From contig CAVOSA010000019.1 in NCBI GenBank assembly GCA_963698735.1, positions 310,001 through 374,000 on the forward strand: 64,000 nt of DNA. Direction: 5' to 3'. A program made the translations under genes and the position numbers. Below, one piece after another: positions 10,601 to 18,533 of this stretch. A model generated the notes under the pieces. It made no database searches. It was not told where the DNA came from and worked only from the letters and a program-made list of their open reading frames with translations. Each line of letters opens with the position of its first letter. Position 1 is the first letter of the stretch. The stretch is from RPQJ01 sp963698735 (GTDB lineage: Bacteria; Pseudomonadota; Gammaproteobacteria; Steroidobacterales; Steroidobacteraceae).

Positions 10601-11182
10601 CCGTGGGGCGAGAAAGGACTCGGGCTCGGCCTGTCAATCTGCGACCGCATTGCACGCGTGCTGCAGCTCGAACTCAGCCTGCGTTCCGACGTGGGACATG
10701 GATCAGTGTTCAGCGTGCACCTCGAAACCGCGCAGCGACCCGCTGTGGCGGCGCCCGGCACCGGGGATACTTCAGTACCCGCCTCGCCGGCAAGCCTCGT
10801 CGGCGGCACCGTCCTCTGCATCGACAACGAAGAGGAAATCCTCGACGGCATGCAGGTGCTGCTCGAACGCTGGGGCGTGCGCGTGCTGCGGGCCAGGACC
10901 GCCGATGAGGCGCGGCGCGCGTTTACCGAGCATGCACCGGACGTCGTGCTGGCCGACTATCGTCTCGACGACGACAGCTGTGACGGTCTAGAGTTACTGC
11001 AGTCCTTGCGCGTGGGCGGCGTGGTGCATGCACCGGCAGCGCTGGTCACCGCCGATCACGGCACAGCGCTGGCGGAGCGGGCGCGCGAACTCGGCTACAA
11101 GGTACTGCGCAAGCCGGTGAAGCCAGCAGCTTTGCGCGGCCTGCTCGGCGCGCTGCTCGCGTCTGCGAACGTCGGACGGTAG
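7697..11182 (+). CDS. CrbS-like hybrid histidine kinase with N-terminal Na+/solute symporter domain
   Basis: The 1161-residue protein fuses a transporter to a hybrid kinase. Residues 1 to about 500 form a sodium/solute symporter (SLC5/SSF) domain with about 13 membrane helices. A PAS domain near 630-750 (LLQATMENVAQGISV) and a coiled coil (NEQQLLEAKQTLEQRV) follow. The HisKA domain has phospho-acceptor H802 in ASHDLLQPLNAAR, and the ATPase has NALRYT, DTGPGI and GLGLGLS. A C-terminal receiver has D1087 in VLADYRLDDD. This architecture is that of CrbS, which with CrbR controls acetyl-CoA synthetase in Vibrio and Pseudomonas. The convergent neighbour is a LuxR-type regulator that resembles CrbR. 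The ligand is not shown by sequence. Confidence 0.93.
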   Translation: MVSGFLLSALAVSYLLVLFGVAFYGERRSVYPGHARLRPWIYSLALGVYCTTWTFFGAVGTAVRDGWTYVPIYLGPALVLLFATPFLERLIAIVRAHNITSIADLISSRFGKSPTLAALVAVIALTAGVPYLALQYKAVGTSIDVLTGSAGANPAWYADTALWVALMMAAFAMLFGTRRLDATEHHEGVMLAIAFESVVKLVAFAAVGIFAFLHLDGAPPLSATQLGSLGKAFSGDFVVTTALAAAAIFCLPRQFLVGIVECADARDVRTARLVFSAYLAFFTVLIVPIVLAGLGTSLAPDSNPDFFVLTLPMTSDAPVLAVVAFLGGLSAATAMVIVSSIALATMITNDLVMPVLWRSRWLKPTETRDIGRMVLWLRRVSILLLALLAYAYHRNTATPASLASIGLLAFAAVAQFAPPILASLYWRRATRTAVFWGLATGFALWTYALLLPNFSPGGLLGPGGPGHGEPWRPLYEWLGLARMSPVASGALLALGGNVIVLVGLSFLGRISLRERMAATQFVRPALPHVPTPAVGSARVGDVLAIAERIVGAAATEAALHEHAMQTLRPLPRPADPADRGLMQHMERVLAGAIGASSARLMFTHALRGRGLAAEEVAELLDETSQELRFSRQLLQATMENVAQGISVADSEARLVAWNGRYLEMFGYPADMARVGRPVADLIRWNAQRGEFGDTDPEEQIRKRIAHLRAGTRYVIQRTRRNGRVYEMRGQPMPDGGYVTTYTDITEFKHNEQQLLEAKQTLEQRVSERTQELSIALAAEAEAKLAAEQANSTKTRFVAAASHDLLQPLNAARLFASALGDSPADPAAVREMAGRIEGSLRAAEEVLDDMLDIARLESGSMRAELTVFALADVFADLERQFGPVAARRNLRLRIRPTRLFVRSDRVLLRRLLQNLVSNALRYTQRGGVLVACRPRGGRVEVQVWDTGPGIAEQHRKVIFDEFRGLDRPSPWGEKGLGLGLSICDRIARVLQLELSLRSDVGHGSVFSVHLETAQRPAVAAPGTGDTSVPASPASLVGGTVLCIDNEEEILDGMQVLLERWGVRVLRARTADEARRAFTEHAPDVVLADYRLDDDSCDGLELLQSLRVGGVVHAPAALVTADHGTALAERARELGYKVLRKPVKPAALRGLLGALLASANVGR

Positions 11183-11224
11183 GCGACCCTGGACTGCCCC
11201 CCTGCCCGGGCGCGAGAGCGGACG

Positions 11225-11902
11225 CTAGTCGAACTCTTCCGGCGGCGGTTTGACGCTGGCGCGGTCCATTGCAAGGCGTCCGGCTGCCAGCACGGCCTGC
11301 GTGCGCGTCGTAACACCGAGCTTGCGCAGGATCGCAGTCACGTGCGCCTTGACCGTCGCCTCGGACACGTCGAGGTCGTAGGCGATCTGCTTGTTGAGCA
11401 ATCCGGCGCAAAGCATGCCGAGCACGCGGAATTGCTGCGGCGTGAGGTCGGCCACGCGGCGCGCGATCTCGAGTTCCTCACCCGACGATGCGGGCGCGCG
11501 CGGCGGATGAAATCCCGGCGGCGTATAGATTTCGCCCGCCAGCACGCTTTCGATGGCCCTGCCGATCTGGCCCGCCTCGGTTGATTTTGGAATGAACCCC
11601 TGCGCGCCGAAACGCAGCGCCGCTGCGATGGTCTGTGGATCGTCGTCGGCCGAAACGATGACGACGGGCAATTCCGGCCGGCTGCCACGCACGTGCGCAA
11701 GCGCATTGAATCCGTACGCGCCGGGCATGTTCAGGTCGAGCAGCAGCAGGTCGGCGCCGGGATTGGCCTCGGCCGCGGCAAGCATCGTCGCGACAGAATC
11801 GGCCTCGACGAAGCCGACGCTGCGATCGAGGCGGCCGACTGCCGCCTTCATCGCTTCGCGAAACAGCGGGTGGTCGTCGGCGACGATGATCTGGCGTGAC
11901 AT
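11225..11902 (-). CDS. CrbR-like NarL/FixJ response regulator with LuxR HTH
   Basis: This is a two-domain response regulator of 225 residues. The receiver has the acidic pair in VADDHP and phospho-acceptor D56 in LLLLDLNMPG, followed by VSADD and the conserved Lys of GFIPKS. The C-terminal domain from about 150 to 210 is a LuxR/GerE helix-turn-helix (LTPQQFRVLGMLCAG and SEATVKAHVTAILRKLGV). It is convergent with the transporter-kinase gene, with 42 bases between, and is the probable phosphorylation partner. Its start is divergent from the DcaP-like porin gene, so it is well placed to control that promoter. That link is inference. Confidence 0.93.
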   Translation of the reverse strand: MSRQIIVADDHPLFREAMKAAVGRLDRSVGFVEADSVATMLAAAEANPGADLLLLDLNMPGAYGFNALAHVRGSRPELPVVIVSADDDPQTIAAALRFGAQGFIPKSTEAGQIGRAIESVLAGEIYTPPGFHPPRAPASSGEELEIARRVADLTPQQFRVLGMLCAGLLNKQIAYDLDVSEATVKAHVTAILRKLGVTTRTQAVLAAGRLAMDRASVKPPPEEFD

Positions 11903-12033
11903 CGGACTCGCAGATTACACGCGAGACTCAGTCTGGCCAACGGCTGGCTACTGCGACCAAAGGCGAATATCCGCGCGCGCAGCGAAAGATCACGATCCGC
12001 GGCATGGCACGACTCAGCAGGGGGATTCCGTCC

Positions 12034-13464
12034 ATGTCGCACGCCCACCAACCGCGCCGTTTGTCGAACGCGCTGCGCCGTTCCGTTGCCGTCGCACTGG
12101 GATTCGCGCTCATCGGCACCTCGTCGATCGCCGGAGCGCAGACCGCCAAGGAGAAGGAACTCGAGGCCCGCGTCGCGGAACTCGAGAAACTCGTGCAGCA
12201 ACTGGTGGCCGAAAAGAAGGCGGCGCCCACGGCCGTCGCAGCCCCTGCCGCTGCGGCCGGAACGGTAGCGGCAGCGCCCGCAGCTGCTCCGGCAAAGCCC
12301 GACCCGAAGGCCATCCAGTCCGGGACGATCCTGCCTAACGCGGCGCCTGGCACGAGCTTCGTGCTCACGGGCTACGCCAAGGTCGACGGCCTGTGGACCA
12401 ACACCTCGGACGGCGAACTCGCCGAAAACACACCTTCCCGCGACTACTACGTGCCGGGTGCGACGCCGATCGGCCAGCCGGACGAGGGCACGGACTTCGA
12501 TGCACATGCGAAGCAGACACGCATCAACTTCGGCACTGACACCATCCTCGCCGGCGGCGACAAACTCTCAACCCGGTTCGAAATCGACTTCTTCGGCTCG
12601 ACCACGGGCAACCAACGGGTCACGAACACTTATGCGCCGGTCCTGCGCCACGCGTACGTGCAGTGGCGCGAGTGGCTGGTCGGCCAGACCTGGTCGAACT
12701 TCCAGGACGTTGCCGCGCTACCGGACTCCGTGGACTTCATCGGCTCGACGGACGGCACGGTATTCGTGCGGCAGCCGCAGGTCCGCTACACGAAGGGCGG
12801 GTTCTCGCTCTCCGTCGAGAATCCGCAGACCACCATGACGCCTTTCGGTGGCCCGGCGGATCCCAACTCAACGGCCTGGATAGTTGAGACCGACGACAGT
12901 TCCATCCCGGACCTCACCGCCCGCTACGCCTGGAAGGGCACGTGGGGCCATGTCGCCGTCGCAGGCCTTGCGCGCGAACTCAAATACGAGCGGCTGGCCA
13001 CCAGCACGCTGGCCGGGATCGATGCGAGCACCTGGTCGATGGCCGGCAGCCTGTCGGGCAAGTTCATGATCGGCAAGGACGACATCCGCTTCATGCTGCT
13101 TGGCGGCAACCTCGGCCGCTACGTCGGCCTGAACTTCACGACAGATGCCGTGCTCACCAGCAACGGCAGCGGCGCCGACCTGGAAACGATCGACGGCTTC
13201 GCGGGCTCCATCGCGTATCGCCACGTGTGGTCCGACAAGTGGCGCAGCAACGTCTACTTCGCGATGGGCGACTACGACAACGACGCCGATTACACCGGCG
13301 GCAGGGTCAACAAATCGAGCGAAAGCTGGACGGTCAACACCTGGTACACGCCGCTGCCGAAACTCGACATCGGCGCCGAGTTCCGCCACGCGGTGCGCGA
13401 ACTCGAGAATGGCGATGACGGTTCGTTCGACCGCCTGCAGCTCACGACCAAGTATTCATTCTGA
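12034..13464 (+). CDS. DcaP-like outer-membrane porin
   Basis: The 476-residue secreted protein has a signal peptide ending near SSIAGAQ, a coiled coil (AKEKELEARVAELEKLVQQL), an Ala/Pro linker, and then a beta-barrel rich in alternating aromatic strands that ends in Phe (TTKYSF), as outer-membrane proteins do. The arrangement matches the DcaP family, trimeric porins that take up dicarboxylates and other small acids in Acinetobacter. ATG 12034 has a purine-rich AGGGGG site about 10 bases upstream and gives the best signal peptide; upstream in-frame starts (12004, 11896) are less likely. It is divergent from the LuxR-type regulator across about 130 bases. Confidence 0.88.
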   Translation: MSHAHQPRRLSNALRRSVAVALGFALIGTSSIAGAQTAKEKELEARVAELEKLVQQLVAEKKAAPTAVAAPAAAAGTVAAAPAAAPAKPDPKAIQSGTILPNAAPGTSFVLTGYAKVDGLWTNTSDGELAENTPSRDYYVPGATPIGQPDEGTDFDAHAKQTRINFGTDTILAGGDKLSTRFEIDFFGSTTGNQRVTNTYAPVLRHAYVQWREWLVGQTWSNFQDVAALPDSVDFIGSTDGTVFVRQPQVRYTKGGFSLSVENPQTTMTPFGGPADPNSTAWIVETDDSSIPDLTARYAWKGTWGHVAVAGLARELKYERLATSTLAGIDASTWSMAGSLSGKFMIGKDDIRFMLLGGNLGRYVGLNFTTDAVLTSNGSGADLETIDGFAGSIAYRHVWSDKWRSNVYFAMGDYDNDADYTGGRVNKSSESWTVNTWYTPLPKLDIGAEFRHAVRELENGDDGSFDRLQLTTKYSF

Positions 13465-13484
13465 CCGGTCCGTCCCCGTCGCCG

Positions 13485-15017
13485 TCAGCTCGACAAGCTG
13501 GCGGCGGCGGAGCCCTTCGCGCGACCGAAGCGGTAGCGCTGCAGGTCCACCTTGCGCGTCTCGAGCCAGTACCGCCACGTGGAGTACGGCCAGATCGTGA
13601 AATTGCGCCCGTCGTCCTGCTGGTACCAGCTGCGACAACCGGTGCTCCACACGGTGTGCTGCAGTCCACGTTGAATTCGCTCATTGAAGCGGGCCTGCAT
13701 CGCGGGATCGACGTCCAGATAGTCGGCACCGCGCTCCTTAACCGCGCGAATGCATTCAAGCACGTAATGAACCTGCGCCTCGATCATGAAGATGATCGAA
13801 TTATGGCCAAGCGCCGTGTTGGGCCCGACCAGCTGGTGCAGGTTCGGGTAGCCCGTCACCGAGATCCCGTAATACGCTTCGGCTCCGGCCTTCCAGTCCT
13901 GCGCCAGCGCGTGGTCCGGCAGGCCGGTGACCGGGAACTGCTGCATGTAGATGCGCGGGTCGACGACGAATCCCGTGCCAAGAATGATGCAGTCGACCGG
14001 ATGCTCGGCGCCATCGTCGGTGACGATGGAGCGCTCGCGGATTTCACGAATGCCCGCAGTCACGAGTTCGACGTTCGGCCGGCGGAACATCGGGTACCAC
14101 TCGTTCGAGATCAGCACACGCTTGCAGCCGATCGTGTAGTCGGGCGTCAGCTTGCGTGCGAGCTCGTCGTCGCCGACGGCGCGGCGCAGGTTCCAGCGCG
14201 CAACGCGTTGCAACGCTCGCGCGAGCCGCGGATGAAAAATGGGCCAGACTCGCGATTCATTGGTCCAGTACAGGCGCGCTCGATGCAGGCGTCGCCAGAG
14301 ATCGTGATGCGCAAACCAGCGCTTGGCGCGGGCGCTGTACACGCGCGTGTCGCGGGGGATCACCCAGGCCGGTGTGCGCTGGAAGACGGTCAGCCTGGCC
14401 GCCTCAGGCGCGATGCGGGGACAGTACTGGATGGCGCTGCCGCCGGTACCGATGGACGCGATGCGCTTGCCGGCGAGTTCATACCCATGGTCCCACTGCG
14501 CGGAGTGGAATACCTTGCCAGTGAATCTGTCCAAGCCCGGCAGGCGCGGAATGTGCGGGACATGCAGCGGGCCGGTCGCGAGCACGACGTGACGCGCCCG
14601 CAGCTCCAGGCCCGACGCCAGCATCACGCGCCAGCGTGCATCGCCTTCATCGAAGTGCAGGCCGGTCACGGACTGGCGGAGCCGGACGTAGGGGCGCACG
14701 CCGAAGCGCTCGGTCGTGTCGAGGATGTAGCGCTGGATTTCCTGCCAGCCACCGTAGCGCTGGCTCCAGTCGGGCTTGCCTGCGAACGAGTAGGAATACA
14801 GGTGCGACTGCACGTCGCATTCGGCGCCAGGGTAGGAATTGTCGCGCCAGGTGCCGCCAACCTCGTCGCCCTTCTCGAGGATCACGAAGCGGCGTTCGCC
14901 CTGCTGCAGCAGGCGGATGGCCATGCACAGCCCGCCGAAACCGGCGCCGACGATCGCAACCTCGACTTCATCTGGGCCGCCGGCAGGCGACTTCGCACTC
15001 GCAATCGTTGCAGTCAT
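13485..15017 (-). CDS. Flavin-containing Baeyer-Villiger-type monooxygenase
   Basis: This is a 510-residue class B flavoprotein monooxygenase. The FAD Rossmann motif is GAGFGGL, followed by GGTWRDNSYPGAECD. The Baeyer-Villiger fingerprint F-x-G-x-x-x-H-x-x-x-W-D is present as FTGKVFHSAQWD, and the NADPH Rossmann motif is IGTGGSAIQ. Such enzymes insert oxygen next to a ketone, turning cyclic or linear ketones (including steroids and terpenoids) into lactones or esters in the cytoplasm. The reading frame runs open far upstream on this strand, but ATG 15017 begins the recognisable protein (MTATIASAK) and the rest is antisense to the MATE gene. The substrate cannot be deduced. Confidence 0.92.
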   Translation of the reverse strand: MTATIASAKSPAGGPDEVEVAIVGAGFGGLCMAIRLLQQGERRFVILEKGDEVGGTWRDNSYPGAECDVQSHLYSYSFAGKPDWSQRYGGWQEIQRYILDTTERFGVRPYVRLRQSVTGLHFDEGDARWRVMLASGLELRARHVVLATGPLHVPHIPRLPGLDRFTGKVFHSAQWDHGYELAGKRIASIGTGGSAIQYCPRIAPEAARLTVFQRTPAWVIPRDTRVYSARAKRWFAHHDLWRRLHRARLYWTNESRVWPIFHPRLARALQRVARWNLRRAVGDDELARKLTPDYTIGCKRVLISNEWYPMFRRPNVELVTAGIREIRERSIVTDDGAEHPVDCIILGTGFVVDPRIYMQQFPVTGLPDHALAQDWKAGAEAYYGISVTGYPNLHQLVGPNTALGHNSIIFMIEAQVHYVLECIRAVKERGADYLDVDPAMQARFNERIQRGLQHTVWSTGCRSWYQQDDGRNFTIWPYSTWRYWLETRKVDLQRYRFGRAKGSAAASLSS

Positions 15018-15281
15018 GGCAAGAGGCAACTGTGCTTCGTTTCGCCACCGCACGCAACCGCAGGCCCTGCAGCAAGCCGGCCCCCGCCTGTTGCAGAGCG
15101 GATGTCCGGTTGACAGTACAGGCGGGCTCCCGTATCTGATGCCCGGCCCGGCCACACCACCAGAACAACCAGGAGTTCTCGGCCCATGAACCTGCGCAGC
15201 CTCGGCATGCTCGGCAAGGAATAGCGCCTGCCAGGCTCGGCGCGCGGGCGCCGCGACGGCCCCCGCCGCGTGAACTGACCG

Positions 15282-16661
15282 ATGAACGACCTGACCCAGG
15301 GACCCGTCTCCAGGCAAGTGCTGGCCATGGCCGCGCCGATCGCGATCGGCATGGTGTTCCAGACCCTGTACTTCCTGATCGACCTCTATTTCGTCGGCCG
15401 ACTGGGCGACGACGCGATCGCGGGCGTTGGCGCCGCGGGCAACGTGGCTTTCGTCGTTCTCGCACTGACGCAGGTGCTGGCGGTCGGCACCGTGGCGCTG
15501 GTCTCGCAGGCGGTCGGCCGCCGCGACCTGGCCGACGCCAACCTCGTGTTCAACCAGAGCCTCGCCCTGGCGGCCCTCCTGGGCCTGGCCACGCTCGTGA
15601 TCGGCTACGCCCTGACGCCGGCCTACATGCGACAGATGGCAGCCGATCCCGGGACCGCGGCCGCAGGCACGACCTACCTGGCATGGTACCTGCCCGGCCT
15701 GGCACTGCAATTCGCCATCGTCGGCATGACCTCGGCGCTGCGCGGCACCGGCATCGTCAAGCCGACCATGCTGGTGCAGGTCGCGACGATCATCCTGAAC
15801 GCCGTGCTCGCCCCCGTGCTGATCGGAGGTTGGGTAACTGGACGGCCACTGGGCGTCGCCGGTGCCGGCCTGGCGAGCACGTTGTCGCTGGCAGTCGGCG
15901 TCGTCATGCTGACGTACTACTTCCACCGGCTCGAACACACGGTCGCGGTCGACCGGAGGCTGGTCCCGATCCGCTCCGCTCAGGTGCGGCGCATCCTGCG
16001 GATCGGCCTGCCTGCGGGAGCCGAGTTCCTGCTGATGTTCATCTTCCTCGGCGTGATCTACACCGTGATTGCTCGCTTCGGGTCCGAGGCACAGGCCGGG
16101 TTCGGCATCGGCTTCAGGTTGATGCAGGCGATGTTCCTGCCGGTCATGGCGATCGCGTTTGCGGTGGCTCCGGTGGCCGGCCAGAACTTCGGCGCGGGCC
16201 AGCACGACCGCGTGCGCGAGACCTTCCGTTTCGCCGTCATTTTCGGCAGCGCATTGATGCTCGTCATGAGCATCGTGGCCCACGTCGCCCCAGCGAGACT
16301 GGTCGCGGTGTTCACGGCTGAGCCGCGCGTGATTGGCGTCGGCGTCGAATACCTGACCTACATGTCCTGGAACTTCGTGGCGACGGGCCTGATCTTCACG
16401 TGCTCCGGCCTGTTCCAGGCGCTCGGCAATACCGTGCCCGCGCTGCTCAGCAGCGGGACCCGGCTGGTCACGTTTGCGCTGCCGGTGCTGCTGCTCGCCT
16501 CGCTGCCGGCGTTCCAGCTGCGGCACGCGTGGTGGCTGTCGATCGCCACCACCACGGTGCAGGCGCTGCTCAGCCTGTGGCTCTTGCGCAGGGAATTCGG
16601 GCTCAAGCTGCGGCCGAAAGGCGCTCAGCCGCCGACAATGCTCAGCACCGTCACGAAGTGA
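15282..16661 (+). CDS. MATE family efflux transporter
   Basis: This is a 459-residue, 12-helix transporter in two repeats. The N-terminus MNDLTQGPVSRQVLAMAAPI and the following FQTLYFLIDLYFVGRLGDDAIAGVG are typical of NorM/DinF-type MATE exporters, which expel cationic drugs or metabolites against a Na+ or H+ gradient. A second half-repeat begins near GLPAGAEFLLMF. The gene's last 37 bases overlap, tail to tail, the end of the hemolysin III-family gene on the other strand. The transported compound is unknown. Confidence 0.92.
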   Translation: MNDLTQGPVSRQVLAMAAPIAIGMVFQTLYFLIDLYFVGRLGDDAIAGVGAAGNVAFVVLALTQVLAVGTVALVSQAVGRRDLADANLVFNQSLALAALLGLATLVIGYALTPAYMRQMAADPGTAAAGTTYLAWYLPGLALQFAIVGMTSALRGTGIVKPTMLVQVATIILNAVLAPVLIGGWVTGRPLGVAGAGLASTLSLAVGVVMLTYYFHRLEHTVAVDRRLVPIRSAQVRRILRIGLPAGAEFLLMFIFLGVIYTVIARFGSEAQAGFGIGFRLMQAMFLPVMAIAFAVAPVAGQNFGAGQHDRVRETFRFAVIFGSALMLVMSIVAHVAPARLVAVFTAEPRVIGVGVEYLTYMSWNFVATGLIFTCSGLFQALGNTVPALLSSGTRLVTFALPVLLLASLPAFQLRHAWWLSIATTTVQALLSLWLLRREFGLKLRPKGAQPPTMLSTVTK

Positions 16662-17266
16662 CACGCGACGCCAGCCAGCACGAACACGTGCCAGATGGCG
16701 TGCGTGTAGGGACGGCTCTTCCACAGGTAGAACGCGACGCCGCCCGTGTAGCAGAGGCCGCCTGCGACCAGCCAGCCGAGTTCGAGGCCTGAGAGCTGCT
16801 GCATCAGCGGCCTGGCCGCGACGACGGCCAGCCAGCCCATGACCAGGTAGAGCACCACGGACGTGCGGTGGAAGCGGAACCCCAGCGACGTCGTCTTGAA
16901 GACGATGCCGAGCAAGGCGAGCGTCCAGATGATGGCCGCGAGCGTCCAGCCCCAGTTCCCCCGCAGTGCACCCAGCGTGAAGGGCGTGTAGGTGCCTGCG
17001 ATCAACAGGTAGATCGCCGCGTGATCCACGCGCCGCAGGCGCAGCCGCAGGTCCGGGTTCTTCGCTGCGTGATACAGCACCGACGTCGTGAACATCAGCA
17101 GGGCGCTCAGCCCGAACACGAGCCCGCTGGCCATCAGCCACGGATCACCGGTGCGGTGCGCCGTCATCGCGAGCAGCGGGATCGCCACAAAGCAGGCCAC
17201 GATGCCGACGACGTGAACGGCGCAGTTCAGGAACTCTTCGCGTTGCGAGTACATCGTCGGAGTCAT
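16625..17266 (-). CDS. trhA: TrhA / hemolysin III family membrane protein
   Basis: The 213-residue product has seven membrane helices and the motifs of the hemolysin III/PAQR superfamily: EEFLNCAVHVVG with the first metal-binding His, SVLYHAAK, RRVDHAAIYLLIAGTYTPF, and YTHAIWHVFVLAG near the end. The histidines and Asp make the zinc site of the PAQR fold. Members influence membrane energetics and fluidity; haemolysis itself is not established for most of them. ATG 17266 gives the family's usual length, and in-frame starts at 17320 and 17254 are alternatives. The gene overlaps the MATE gene's end by 37 bases, and its start is divergent from hemG. Confidence 0.9.
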   Translation of the reverse strand: MTPTMYSQREEFLNCAVHVVGIVACFVAIPLLAMTAHRTGDPWLMASGLVFGLSALLMFTTSVLYHAAKNPDLRLRLRRVDHAAIYLLIAGTYTPFTLGALRGNWGWTLAAIIWTLALLGIVFKTTSLGFRFHRTSVVLYLVMGWLAVVAARPLMQQLSGLELGWLVAGGLCYTGGVAFYLWKSRPYTHAIWHVFVLAGVACHFVTVLSIVGG

Positions 17267-17376
17267 GTCCCGTCGCCTGCCGTGGCGGGAAACTACGGGC
17301 GTCATTGTCTCATCCTTCACTTGCCCGGCGCTGTACTAAGATAGGCGTTCATCCCCTGACGCCACAGCCTGCCGAC

Positions 17377-17913
17377 ATGACAAACGTCCTGATCCTGTAC
17401 ATGAGCCGCGGCGGACACACCGCCCGCATTGCCCGCCGCCTGTGCGAGAGCATCGACGACGCCGGTGGGCACGCAGTGATGATGGACCTGGTCGAAGCCG
17501 GACACGAGGGCGTGGACTGGAATCAATACGACGTCGTCGTCCTCGGCGCGCCGGTGCTGTACGGCAAGTACGACCGCAGCGTGCTCGACTTCGTGGCGCA
17601 ACACCGCGCGCAGCTGGAAGCCAAACCGAACAGCTTCTTCAACGTCTCGGTCGTCGCCCGCGTCCCGGAGAAGTCGACCGTCGCCGGCAACCGCTACATG
17701 CAGAAGTTCCTGCAGCTCTCACCGTGGCAACCGCGCGACCTCAAGGTGATCGCCGGCAAGGTCGATTACCCGGCGTGGCCGTGGCTGGACCGTTTCATGA
17801 TCCGGCTGATCATGAAGATGACCCATGGCCCGACGGACACGAACGCGGTCATCGATTACACCAACTGGAACGACGTGCGCGCCTATGGCGAGCACCTGTT
17901 GACACTCCGCTAG
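17377..17913 (+). CDS. hemG: Flavodoxin-fold protoporphyrinogen oxidase (HemG-like)
   Basis: This is a 178-residue protein with a flavodoxin fold. LILYMSRGGHTARIARRL is the FMN phosphate loop, and VVLGAPVLYGKYDRSVLDFV matches HemG. HemG oxidises protoporphyrinogen IX to protoporphyrin IX, coupled to quinone, in gammaproteobacterial haem synthesis. The insertion and the region from FFNVSVVARVPEK to HGPTDTNAVIDYTNW fit HemG better than plain flavodoxin. The start is ATG 17377; an in-frame start at 17305 would overlap the divergent gene. No other haem genes are nearby, so the assignment is from sequence alone. Confidence 0.85.
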   Translation: MTNVLILYMSRGGHTARIARRLCESIDDAGGHAVMMDLVEAGHEGVDWNQYDVVVLGAPVLYGKYDRSVLDFVAQHRAQLEAKPNSFFNVSVVARVPEKSTVAGNRYMQKFLQLSPWQPRDLKVIAGKVDYPAWPWLDRFMIRLIMKMTHGPTDTNAVIDYTNWNDVRAYGEHLLTLR

Positions 17914-17941
17914 GAATCTGTAGCACACCGGGAGAAAAACA

Positions 17942-18523
17942 ATGCAGATCATGGACATCCTCAACCAGATGGGCGGCCTGCAGTCGGTCGCGAAGGAACT
18001 TGGCGTCAGCGAATCGCAGGTTACCGCGGGCGCCGCCGCGCTGATGCCCGCGCTGCTTGGCGGCTTCAAGAAGCAGGCGCAGGCCCAGCCGACGGGACTG
18101 GAAGGACTGGCTGGCTTGCTCGGCGGACTTGGCGGCGGCGGGCTGCTCGACGAAGTGCTGAGCCCGAAGCCGACGAACGTGGGCCGCGGCAACGACGTGC
18201 TCGGGCAGATTTTCGGCTCGCCCGACGTGAGTCGCACGGTCGCGCAGAACGCATCGATGACGTCGGGCATCGATCCGGCGCTGCTGAAGAAGATGCTGCC
18301 GATGCTGGCAATGCTGCTCGCCGGCTTCATGGCGAAGCAGGGCATGAACCAGCCGGCCACGCCCGCCGACAGCGGGTCGGGCGGGCTCGGCGGCCTGCTC
18401 GGTGGCCTGCTTGGCCAGGGCGGCGCCTCGCGGGCGCCGGGCCTCGCCGGCATGCTCGACCTGGACGGCGACGGCAACCCGCTCGACGACATCATCGGCA
18501 TGGCCGGCAAATTCATGCGTTGA
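17942..18523 (+). CDS. DUF937 domain protein
   Basis: The 193-residue protein begins MDILNQMGGLQSVAKELGVSESQV, the signature start of DUF937/YidB-like proteins, with a repeated helical module of the form AAALMPALLGGFKK. The middle and end are rich in Gly and Leu (GGLGGLLGGLLG), and a DLDGDGNPLDDIIGMAGKFM tail closes it. The function is unknown. There is a good ribosome site (GGGAGA) just upstream. It is close to hemG on the left (28 bases) and to the SDR gene on the right (10 bases), so it is probably co-transcribed. Confidence 0.86.
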   Translation: MQIMDILNQMGGLQSVAKELGVSESQVTAGAAALMPALLGGFKKQAQAQPTGLEGLAGLLGGLGGGGLLDEVLSPKPTNVGRGNDVLGQIFGSPDVSRTVAQNASMTSGIDPALLKKMLPMLAMLLAGFMAKQGMNQPATPADSGSGGLGGLLGGLLGQGGASRAPGLAGMLDLDGDGNPLDDIIGMAGKFMR

Positions 18524-18533
18524 CCGGGGCGCC

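Noticed and set aside
15186..15224. Twelve-codon open frame with an AGGAG site (MNLRSLGMLGKE)
   Set aside because: Spacing is long, conservation is unknown, and nothing supports a leader peptide function.
15018..17141. Upstream extension of the Baeyer-Villiger monooxygenase frame to about 1218 codons
   Set aside because: The extra sequence is antisense to the MATE gene and lacks protein-like features. The enzyme begins at 15017.
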